Source of the DNA: Bartonella sp. M0177
Lineage (GTDB): Bacteria; Pseudomonadota; Alphaproteobacteria; Rhizobiales; Rhizobiaceae
NCBI RefSeq assembly: GCF_016102285.1
Contig: NZ_JACFOY010000001.1
Location: forward strand, 62,001 to 126,000
Direction: 5' to 3'
DNA length: 64,000 nt
The notes below the pieces were generated by a model, which saw only the letters and a list, made by a program, of their open reading frames with translations, was not told the DNA's origin and did no database searches. A program made the translations under genes and the position numbers. Below are positions 56,702 through 64,000 of this stretch, piece by piece. The number at the start of each line of letters is the position of its first letter. Position 1 is the stretch's first letter.

Positions 56702-59185
56702 ATGATCGAGAAATCAACTTTGCAGGCTAGAGGTGGATATAAAAGCAAATTATTGTCGGGGATTTTCTCGAGCGTGGCTGCTTTTGCCTGTTTTTCTGCA
56801 ATTCCCTTGAAGAGTGATGCCGCAGCCCCCGATATGCTTCCCGATTTCGGAAGTCTCGCACTTCAGATCGCAATTATCGGCGGGGTTATAGTTGCGGCAT
56901 TGATTATTTGCCTGGCCATATTTTTCCGCCATTTTTCAAAGAGTTCTTCTGATAGCGGAGATAGCAATTCCGATAAATTTCAGGAAATCGACAATTATGA
57001 GCGATTTCTCATGCATACAGGTCAATGCGCGCTTATCTGGAAAACGCCGGCTGCTCTTCCCGAGATAATCGGTCATATGGGTGCTTTAGATCGGCTGCAA
57101 GTAAAGCCGAAAGATATATTACGTTTCGGGCAGTGGCTTGATGACAATGAAGTCCATGTTCTTGATGAAGCTCTCAATCATTTACGAAATGACGGGCAAT
57201 CTTTCGATCTTTATCTGAATACCAAACAAAAAACATTGGTTGAAGCAACCGGTCTTATTGCAGGAACATCTGCAATTTTGCGTTTTCAGGATCTTTCCGG
57301 CCAACAGGAACAGCTTGCCAGGCTTGAAAAAGATGCCGCTTTTACGAAGACGATGCTTGCAATGCGCAATGTTCTTCTTGAGGCGCTTGATGAACCTGTC
57401 TGGCTCGTCAATAGTGATAATAGAATTATTTATGCCAATCGTGCGTTTCAGAAGGCGAGCGGTTATGACCCTGAAAAAGCTGAGGAAGCCTCTCTGTTTA
57501 ATGAAGCAACACGCCAGAAACTTTTGGAAAATAAGCCGCTTTTCAAAGGCCCCGCCTATGCCATTGTCGAAGGCGATCGCAGGCTCCTTGAAGTCACACA
57601 AGTGACTTCCGAAGATGGTGTTGCGACTTTTGCCCATGATATCAGCGCCATGGAAGAAATGTCGGAAGAAATGAAGCGCATGGCGCGTGGACATTCCGAA
57701 ACACTTGACCAGATTTCAACGGCAGTTGCCATTTTCGGTCCCGATCAAAAGCTGAAATTTGCCAATCAGGCTTTTGCAACGCTCTGGCCTTTGGATACGG
57801 TTTTTCTGGAAAGCGAACCCAGTCATACTCTTCTTCTTGATCGTTTGCGGGAAGAAGGCATTATTGCTGAAAAGCCGGATTGGAGGGGGTGGAAGGAAGA
57901 GCTTTTTTCCGCTTATCGTTCGGGCGAACCAAGTCAGCAAATCTGGAATTTGCCGGATGGTCGCACGCTCAGGGTTTTGGCAAGTCCTCATCCGCAAGGT
58001 GGCGTAACATGGCTTTTTGAAAATCTCACTGAAAAAATAGATCTTGAAAGGCGTTATAACAGCCTCATTGAAATGCAAGGTGAAACGCTGGACCATCTTT
58101 CCGAAGGTGTTGCCCTATTTGGTCCGGACGGGCGTATGCGCCTTTCCAATCCGGCACTTGCCAAATTATGGTCGTTACCCACTGAATTGACCGTTGAAGG
58201 AACGCATATTTCAAAACTTGAGGCCGAATGCGCAAAAAAGACAACGAGCAATGCATGGGATACATTTGGCGCATTTATAACCGGTTTTAGTGAAAATCGG
58301 GATGCCATTTCGGGACGTATGGATTTAACGAACGACGTTATTCTTGATTATGCCTTGGTTCCTCTGCCAAACGCACAGACCATGATGACCTTTGTCAATG
58401 TGACGGATACGGTCAATATCACCCGTGCATTGCAAGAAAAGAACGATGCATTGCGCAGTGCCGACGCGTTGCGCAGCGAATTTGTTCGTCATGTGTCTTA
58501 TGAATTGCGCACCCCCCTTACCAATATTATCGGCTTTTCAGATATTTTACAGAGTGGACTTTTCGGCACTCTCAATTCCCGCCAGCAGGAATATCTCAAG
58601 CACATCGCTTCCGAATCGGGTGCGCTTCTCGACATTGTTAATGATATTCTGGACCTTGCCAAACTTGATGCCGGCATTATGGAACTTGACATTAAAGATG
58701 TCGATATTGCCGCTTCAATGGCTTTTGCAACCGAACGCACGAAAGAGCGTCTCGGTACCCGTCCTGTACAAATTGAAGAAAAAATTGAAGACGGCCTCAC
58801 GACGGTTCCGGCAGATCAGGCAAGGCTAAGGCAGATTTTTGTCAATGTATTGAGCAATGCCGCCAATTTTGCTCCCGACAATAGTGTCATTACATTTTCT
58901 GCCAAAAAAGACGGAAATGACATTGTCTTTTCTGTTCACGATGACGGAGCGGGAATTCCGGAAGAAATTCTTGATACTGTTTTCAAGCGGTTTTCATCCC
59001 ATGCCCATCATGGTTCACGTGCCGGAGCAGGGCTTGGTCTTTCGATCGTCAAAAGCTTTGTCGAACTTCATGGCGGCAGCGTCACAATAGAAACGGGGAA
59101 TACAAAAGGAACAACCGTTTTTTGCCGCTTTCCGACTGAACGCCCTTCGCCTGCAACGTTGCTTCAATCAGAGGAAACAGAATGA
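56702..59185 (+). CDS. divL: DivL-like PAS-domain pseudo-histidine kinase
   Basis: 827 residues from the chosen ATG. The N-terminus has two hydrophobic stretches (LLSGIFSSVAAFACFSAIPL and IAIIGGVIVAALIICLAIFF), then three PAS-like blocks near residues 218, 334 and 460, and a kinase core. The dimerisation box reads HVSYELRTPLTNI near residue 600, with tyrosine where true kinases have the phosphoacceptor histidine, the hallmark of DivL. The ATPase motifs are NVLSNAANFAP, DDGAGIPEE and GAGLGLSIV. In Caulobacter DivL controls CckA and so CtrA. The frame is open from 56624 but that lies in the ahcY terminator. tsaE overlaps its end by four bases. Confidence 0.85.
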   Translation: MIEKSTLQARGGYKSKLLSGIFSSVAAFACFSAIPLKSDAAAPDMLPDFGSLALQIAIIGGVIVAALIICLAIFFRHFSKSSSDSGDSNSDKFQEIDNYERFLMHTGQCALIWKTPAALPEIIGHMGALDRLQVKPKDILRFGQWLDDNEVHVLDEALNHLRNDGQSFDLYLNTKQKTLVEATGLIAGTSAILRFQDLSGQQEQLARLEKDAAFTKTMLAMRNVLLEALDEPVWLVNSDNRIIYANRAFQKASGYDPEKAEEASLFNEATRQKLLENKPLFKGPAYAIVEGDRRLLEVTQVTSEDGVATFAHDISAMEEMSEEMKRMARGHSETLDQISTAVAIFGPDQKLKFANQAFATLWPLDTVFLESEPSHTLLLDRLREEGIIAEKPDWRGWKEELFSAYRSGEPSQQIWNLPDGRTLRVLASPHPQGGVTWLFENLTEKIDLERRYNSLIEMQGETLDHLSEGVALFGPDGRMRLSNPALAKLWSLPTELTVEGTHISKLEAECAKKTTSNAWDTFGAFITGFSENRDAISGRMDLTNDVILDYALVPLPNAQTMMTFVNVTDTVNITRALQEKNDALRSADALRSEFVRHVSYELRTPLTNIIGFSDILQSGLFGTLNSRQQEYLKHIASESGALLDIVNDILDLAKLDAGIMELDIKDVDIAASMAFATERTKERLGTRPVQIEEKIEDGLTTVPADQARLRQIFVNVLSNAANFAPDNSVITFSAKKDGNDIVFSVHDDGAGIPEEILDTVFKRFSSHAHHGSRAGAGLGLSIVKSFVELHGGSVTIETGNTKGTTVFCRFPTERPSPATLLQSEETE

Positions 59186-60669
59186 TTTTCAGTTTATTTC
59201 TTGAAGATGAAAAAGCAACCGAACGCTTTGGCGAGGATTTTGCGCTAGCCCTTGAAAAGGGTAATCTCGTTACGCTTGAAGGGGACCTTGGAACAGGAAA
59301 AACATCGCTTTCCCGTTCTATTGTTCGCACATTAGCAGATGATGACGGGATGGATGTTCCAAGTCCAACCTTCACACTTGTTCAAGTTTATGATTTGCCA
59401 AAATTTAGCCTCACCCATGCCGATCTTTATCGCATTAACGAACCGGAAGAAATTGACGAGCTTGGCTTTGAAGAGGCGCGAGAGGCTGGAGTTGTTCTTG
59501 TCGAATGGCCGGAAAAAGCGGAAGGAGAATTGGGAAAAGCAGATTTTGCCATTTTTCTTGAGCATCAGGGAAATGGTCGAAAAATAACGATTGAAGCGGA
59601 AGGCCGTGCTGCCGACCGGCTTAAACGTTCGCTTGAAATAAGAGAATTTTTAAAATCCAATCACCGTGGCAATTTCAAACGCCGCTATTTTACCGGTGAT
59701 GCTTCGGCGCGTTCCTACGAGATTATTTATGGCAAGAATGGTCATGAAATTTTGATGAATGCACCGGCAATGGAAATGCCCGAACAGAGTGGCCAGTCTT
59801 ATGGAAAAATTGCCCATCTTGCGACGTCGGTCAGCCAGTTTGTCGGCATTGACCGGCTAATTTTGGAAAATGGTTTTGTAGCGCCAAAAATTCTAGCGCA
59901 AGATTTGGAAAACGGTTTGCTCATTACCAACGATCTTGGACGGGACGGCGTGCTTGATGAAGAGAGGAAGCCGATTGAAAACCGCTATATCGAATCGGGA
60001 AAATTGCTTTCTTCATTTCACCAGAAAGAATGGCCTAACCATCAAAAATTCGATGATCTGACACTTGATATACCGGCTTATGATAGGAGCGTTTTGCAGG
60101 CTGAAGTTTCTCTTCTTCTTGACTGGTATTTCCCTTACTCTACCGGAACAGAGGTAAGTCATTCCCTAAAGGAAGAATTCTATCGGCAATGGGAGCCGTT
60201 CTTTGAAATTTTTGAACAGGCAGAACGAAGTTTTGTTATGCGTGATTATCATTCCCCCAATATTATCTGGCGGGAGAATGAACAGGGGTTGAAAAAAATA
60301 GGCCTCATTGATTTTCAGGACGGGCAAATTGGCCCGACAGCCTATGATGTTGTATCACTCGCCCAGGATGCACGTGTTGCTATTAACCGCCCGCTTGAGG
60401 AGCGTATCATCAAGGCTTATTGCGATGAACGCAAAAAGGGCGCTCGTATCTTTGATGAAGAACAGTTCAAACTCGTCTATGCTATTGCCGGTGCGCAACG
60501 CGTTTCCAAAATTCTCGGCATTTTTGTTCGTCTAGACAAGCGTGATGGCAAGCCCGCTTATTTGAAACATTTGCCGCACTGCCGCGATTATTTGAAACGC
60601 AATCTTGAACATCCGGCCCTTTCATCATTACGTCAATTCTATATTGCCTCGAAACTGGTTGAAGAGTGA
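59182..60669 (+). CDS. TsaE fused to an AmgK-like sugar kinase (phosphotransferase)
   Basis: 495 residues with two domains. Residues 1-150 are TsaE, the ATPase needed for tRNA threonylcarbamoyladenosine formation, with the P-loop GDLGTGKTSLSR near 34 and HADLYRI. Residues about 165-495 are an aminoglycoside-phosphotransferase fold with FTGDASARSYEI, the catalytic loop MRDYHSPNIIW near 352 and the metal site LIDFQDGQIGP near 374. That domain resembles AmgK, which phosphorylates N-acetylmuramate and N-acetylglucosamine at the anomeric carbon. The fusion is common in Hyphomicrobiales. The next gene, a MurU-like enzyme, supports a peptidoglycan-recycling role. Confidence 0.9.
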   Translation: MIFSLFLEDEKATERFGEDFALALEKGNLVTLEGDLGTGKTSLSRSIVRTLADDDGMDVPSPTFTLVQVYDLPKFSLTHADLYRINEPEEIDELGFEEAREAGVVLVEWPEKAEGELGKADFAIFLEHQGNGRKITIEAEGRAADRLKRSLEIREFLKSNHRGNFKRRYFTGDASARSYEIIYGKNGHEILMNAPAMEMPEQSGQSYGKIAHLATSVSQFVGIDRLILENGFVAPKILAQDLENGLLITNDLGRDGVLDEERKPIENRYIESGKLLSSFHQKEWPNHQKFDDLTLDIPAYDRSVLQAEVSLLLDWYFPYSTGTEVSHSLKEEFYRQWEPFFEIFEQAERSFVMRDYHSPNIIWRENEQGLKKIGLIDFQDGQIGPTAYDVVSLAQDARVAINRPLEERIIKAYCDERKKGARIFDEEQFKLVYAIAGAQRVSKILGIFVRLDKRDGKPAYLKHLPHCRDYLKRNLEHPALSSLRQFYIASKLVEE

Positions 60670-60673
60670 AAAA

Positions 60674-61393
60674 ATGAAAATAACTCATGCTATGGTGCTT
60701 GCTGCGGGGCTTGGCACCCGCATGCGGCCATTGACTTTCAAAACACCGAAACCACTGGTAAAAATTGCCGGTCGAAGTCTTTTGAACCGTGCTCTTGACG
60801 CCCTTGAAAAAGCCGGTGTCGAGGAAGCGGTGGTTAATGTCCATTATCTTGCCGATTCCATCGAAAGTCATGTTGAAAGCCGTAAGAAACCGCATGTAAC
60901 CATTTCTGATGAGCGTGCGGAACTTCTCGATTCGGCCGGAGGCGTGGTGAAAGCTTTGCCACTTTTGGGAGAAAATCCGTTTTTTGTTCTTAACGCCGAT
61001 ACATTCTGGGTCGACCATGGCACACCAACGCTTGAAGCAATGGCAAACCGCTTTGACCCCGATAGAATGGATATGCTGCTTATGACGGTCAAACGCGTGC
61101 AGGCAGCAGGGCCGGAAAAAGGTGATTTCCTGATTGGTGAAGGTCAAAAACTTGTTCGCGCACCTGCAAATGCACCGGAAGCGGTTATTTATGGTGGTGC
61201 ACTTATTGTAAATCCGAAAATATTTGCATTTGCAAAAATCGAGCCGCAATCGCTCAACCTCTATTTTGACGAAGCGATTGCCCGTGGTCGCCTTTACGGT
61301 TTTCCTTTGGATGGCAATTGGTATACTGTCGGGACAATTGCAATGATTGGCAGGGTTGAGGAGCTGATGCGCCAAAGGGGGGAAATAGCGTGA
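60674..61393 (+). CDS. murU: MurU-like nucleotidyltransferase (N-acetylmuramate-1-phosphate uridylyltransferase)
   Basis: 239 residues from MKITHAMVLAAGLGTRMRPL. The nucleotidyltransferase motif AAGLGTRMRPLTFKTPKPLV is complete, and NADTFW near residue 105 gives a metal-binding aspartate. MurU joins UTP with N-acetylmuramate-1-phosphate, letting recycled sugar re-enter peptidoglycan synthesis without MurA. It follows the kinase by four bases and overlaps addB as GTGA. The symbol rests on family resemblance and context. Confidence 0.82.
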   Translation: MKITHAMVLAAGLGTRMRPLTFKTPKPLVKIAGRSLLNRALDALEKAGVEEAVVNVHYLADSIESHVESRKKPHVTISDERAELLDSAGGVVKALPLLGENPFFVLNADTFWVDHGTPTLEAMANRFDPDRMDMLLMTVKRVQAAGPEKGDFLIGEGQKLVRAPANAPEAVIYGGALIVNPKIFAFAKIEPQSLNLYFDEAIARGRLYGFPLDGNWYTVGTIAMIGRVEELMRQRGEIA

Positions 61394-64000
61394 AAGACAA
61401 GCCGAAGCTGTTTTCGATTTCGAGCGGTGCGCCGTTTTTGCCGACCTTTGTTGATGCACTTCTTTCAGGGCGCTTGATTAAAGATTTCGGCAAAGGCGGC
61501 AATATCCAGAAAGCTTTGGCAGATACTCTTATCTATGTTCCCACTCGTCGTGCCGCGCGTACACTGCGCTCCTATTTTGTGGAGATGAGTACGACACATT
61601 CAAGTTTCCTGCCGACAATTCGCCCCTTGGGCGATGTTGATGAAGACACCGCTTTTTTCCTTGATAATGGAGCGGCAGCTTTGTCGCTCAATCCGAAGAT
61701 TGGAGATGTCGAGCGGCTCTTGTTATTGGCGCGCCTCATTCGTCCGTGGCGCGAGAATTTGCCTGCCCATGTGCGCTCATTATTCGGTAGCGAAGATATT
61801 ATCATACCGGCCAATACAGCCGATGCGATCTGGCTTGCCGAAGATCTTGCCCGTCTGATGGACGAGGTCGAGACAGAGTCCGCCGATTGGGCAAAACTTG
61901 AAGATATTGCACCTGATATGGTTGCCGAATGGTGGCAGGTGACACTTGATTTTCTGGAAATTGTAACAAAAACCTGGCCTGATATTCTTGCCGAGCGGCA
62001 AAAAATAAATCCGGCAGAATGGCGCAATCAGGCTATTCGGGCGGAAACTGAAAGGCTTTTGCGCAACAAGCCGCGTGATCCCGTTATTGTGGCGGGTTCC
62101 AATGGCTCGATTCCTGCCATTGCCGATTTGCTGAAAGTGGTAAGCGGATTGGAAAATGGTGCGGTTGTTTTGCCAGGCCTCGACCTTGCCATGGATGATG
62201 CCCAGTGGGCGGCGCTTGGTGAAACCCATGATGACCCCTCCATTTTCGGTCATCCGCAATATAGTTTCAAAAAATTGTTCGATCGTATGAAATTGGCAAG
62301 AACTGTCGTTGACGAGATCGGCGAGCCTTCGGAAAACAAGAAAAAACGCGCGGCAATTTTATCCGAAGCATTGCGACCGGCGGTGACCACCGACACATGG
62401 TCACAATTGAAACGCGATGGTTTTGATGAAATTTTCGCCGATGTCTCTTTGATTGAGGCTGCCAATGAACGTGAAGAGGCTTTGGCGATTGCAGTTGCCC
62501 TAAGGCAAGCAATTGAAGACAAAAAGAAAACGGCCGCGCTTGTGACGGGGGACAGAAATCTTGCCCGCCGTGTTGTTGCCGAACTCAAACGTTTCGGCAT
62601 TGAAGCCAATGATTCCGGCGGTGTTCCTTTAAGTGAAGTTTTACCGGCAACTTTGTTGCGGCTCATTTTACAAAGCCTGTTTCAACCTGGCGATCCGGTG
62701 GCTTTTCTGTCGCTCTTGAAACACCCTTTGACATCGCTCGGATATGAACGCGGAGCTTTACGAAAAATTGCCGAACGTTTCGAGCTATTTGCGTTAAGGG
62801 GCGGAACCGGAAGAATCAATATTGCAACGTGTGAGCAGTTTGTTGAAGAACGTCTTCTTGCTCTCACAACAGATGAAAACGGGACGAGCGATATTGATAC
62901 CGATATGATCGAGGAAGCAAGAAATCTTGCGTCTGCACTGGTGAAAGCTGTTCAGCCATTGGTAGCATTGATGGCAAAAAGCGAGCCGCTGTCGGTGAAC
63001 GAAGTTTCCCGTGCCACGACTGAAGTTTTGGAAAATTTTGGCGCAAACGAACAGGGTTCGTTTCACGCGCTTTATGCAGGAGAAGCCGGAAAAGCCATTA
63101 TATCTTTGCTGCGTGATCTTGTTGCCGACCAATCCGGCCTCACATTCGATATTTCCGAATGGCCGGCCATTCTTGAAGCTTTGATGGCTGCACGCTCGGT
63201 GAGCCCCTCTGCCGGTGGTCATCCCCGTCTTTTTATCTGGGGTGCTCTGGAATCACGTTTGCAAACGGTTGATACAATGGTCATCGGAGGCTTGAATGAA
63301 GGGTCGTGGCCGGCGACAGCTCGCAATGACCCGTTCATGTCGCGGCCAATGAAAATGACATTGACACTTGACCCTCCGGAACGACGGATCGGTTTGGCTG
63401 CCCATGATTTCCAGATGGCTATGGGCATGGATAAGGTAATCATGAGCAGGGCATTGAGGGTTGATAATGCCCCTTCTGTGCCGTCGCGCTGGTTACAAAG
63501 GCTGGAAACAGTTGTGGGCGCCAAAGCGAGTGCTGACATGCGCACTCATGGCGGAGTTTTTGTCCACTGGGCACGTGAACTTGATCGTCGCGAAAATGTC
63601 GATTTTATTGCGCGCCCTTGTCCTACCCCGCCATTGAAACAACGTCCGAAACATTTTTCTGTTACAGAAATCGAAACATTACGCCGCGACCCTTATGCAA
63701 TTTATGCCAAAAAGGTTTTGCGCCTGAAGCCGCTTGATGACCTTATCCACGATCCGTCGGTTGCCGAGCGTGGTACACTTTATCATGCAATTGTTGCGGG
63801 CTTTTCATTGCTGAAAATTGATCCGGAAAAGCCGGATGCACTGCAAAAATTTCTTGAAATTGCCCGTGCCGAATTTGACCGGATGCAGCTTCCACTTGAT
63901 GTTGAAGCTATCTGGTGGCCGCGTTTTGAAATTCTTGCGCCGTCAATTATCGCTTGGGAAAAAGGACTTTCGCCACGTGAGAGATATGTCGAAATTTCGG
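61390..64000 (+). CDS. addB: Double-strand break repair protein AddB (runs off the right edge)
   Basis: At least 870 residues from a GTG that overlaps the murU stop by four bases; the end is outside the window. AddB with AddA forms the helicase-nuclease that processes double-strand breaks for RecA, replacing RecBCD. The N-terminus LFSISSGAPFLPTFVDALL and YVPTRRAARTLRSYF match alphaproteobacterial AddB. In the middle GGLNEGSWPATARNDPFMSR and DPPERRIGLAAHDF are the strongest conserved blocks; KHFSVTEIETLRRDPYAIYA opens the nuclease domain. The iron-sulfur cysteines and nuclease core are not all visible. Confidence 0.92.
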   Translation, partial: MKDKPKLFSISSGAPFLPTFVDALLSGRLIKDFGKGGNIQKALADTLIYVPTRRAARTLRSYFVEMSTTHSSFLPTIRPLGDVDEDTAFFLDNGAAALSLNPKIGDVERLLLLARLIRPWRENLPAHVRSLFGSEDIIIPANTADAIWLAEDLARLMDEVETESADWAKLEDIAPDMVAEWWQVTLDFLEIVTKTWPDILAERQKINPAEWRNQAIRAETERLLRNKPRDPVIVAGSNGSIPAIADLLKVVSGLENGAVVLPGLDLAMDDAQWAALGETHDDPSIFGHPQYSFKKLFDRMKLARTVVDEIGEPSENKKKRAAILSEALRPAVTTDTWSQLKRDGFDEIFADVSLIEAANEREEALAIAVALRQAIEDKKKTAALVTGDRNLARRVVAELKRFGIEANDSGGVPLSEVLPATLLRLILQSLFQPGDPVAFLSLLKHPLTSLGYERGALRKIAERFELFALRGGTGRINIATCEQFVEERLLALTTDENGTSDIDTDMIEEARNLASALVKAVQPLVALMAKSEPLSVNEVSRATTEVLENFGANEQGSFHALYAGEAGKAIISLLRDLVADQSGLTFDISEWPAILEALMAARSVSPSAGGHPRLFIWGALESRLQTVDTMVIGGLNEGSWPATARNDPFMSRPMKMTLTLDPPERRIGLAAHDFQMAMGMDKVIMSRALRVDNAPSVPSRWLQRLETVVGAKASADMRTHGGVFVHWARELDRRENVDFIARPCPTPPLKQRPKHFSVTEIETLRRDPYAIYAKKVLRLKPLDDLIHDPSVAERGTLYHAIVAGFSLLKIDPEKPDALQKFLEIARAEFDRMQLPLDVEAIWWPRFEILAPSIIAWEKGLSPRERYVEIS

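Noticed and set aside
60482..61459. 325-codon frame antisense to tsaE-amgK and murU
   Set aside because: Cysteine and histidine rich shadow of codons in the real genes; both sense genes are clearly conserved.

Overview
The window looks like a chromosomal segment of an alphaproteobacterium of the order Hyphomicrobiales (Rhizobiales), most probably of the Bartonellaceae. The evidence is gene order and gene families: hslVU divergent from an asparaginase and hisBHAFE-coaA; lptCAB-rpoN-hpf-ptsN; ahcY followed by a DivL-type PAS kinase, a TsaE/sugar-kinase fusion, a MurU-like enzyme and addB; an IalB-family secreted protein; and two GAAC-N7-GAAC sites of the kind bound by alphaproteobacterial LexA. 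The DNA is moderately AT-rich, which with a complete late histidine operon would fit a less reduced, gut-associated Bartonella better than the blood-borne species. That last point is inference.

Layout. 1-4.3 kb: a glycosyltransferase-like gene cut by the left edge, an MsbA-type exporter and a zinc-type oxidoreductase. 4.4-12 kb: a tightly packed minus-strand block (hisB-hisH-hisA-hisF-hisE-coaA, then an M17 aminopeptidase and an NlpC/P60 hydrolase) preceded by an asparaginase. 12.2-17.2 kb: hslVU, a YeiH exporter with a divergent LysR regulator and a likely shared operator, and a periplasmic cyclohexadienyl-dehydratase-like protein. 17.4-22.2 kb (minus strand): an OlsB-like acyltransferase that seems to have lost its signature motif, lspA, two RNA methyltransferases, a LapA-domain protein and ihfB. 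22.6-29 kb: lptC-lptA-lptB, rpoN, hpf, ptsN and a membrane protein. 29.3-32.3 kb (minus strand): a membrane protein, rlmN, an IalB-family protein and a YkvA-family protein.

32.4-40.5 kb is a DNA-damage region. imuA-imuB-dnaE2, the translesion mutagenesis cassette, has a LexA-type box just after its -10 element. A second perfect GAAC-N7-GAAC site lies upstream of the convergent comM (YifB) gene. 40.7-48 kb holds tamA-tamB (outer-membrane assembly) and thpR. 48-54.9 kb is a minus-strand surface-polysaccharide island: rfbA-rfbC-rfbB-rfbD for dTDP-L-rhamnose, then an FkbM methyltransferase and two glycosyltransferases in visibly AT-richer DNA. From 55.1 kb to the right edge come ahcY, the DivL-like pseudo-histidine kinase (tyrosine at the phosphoacceptor position), tsaE-amgK, murU and the start of addB.

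No tRNA, rRNA, CRISPR array, insertion sequence or prophage was recognised. I did not find a clearly undescribed multi-gene system. The points most worth a second look are the two LexA sites, the motif-less OlsB paralogue, the exact 20-bp sequence present in two intergenic regions, the structured 675-bp gap between dnaE2 and comM, and the rhamnan-type island with a self-repeating glycosyltransferase tail.
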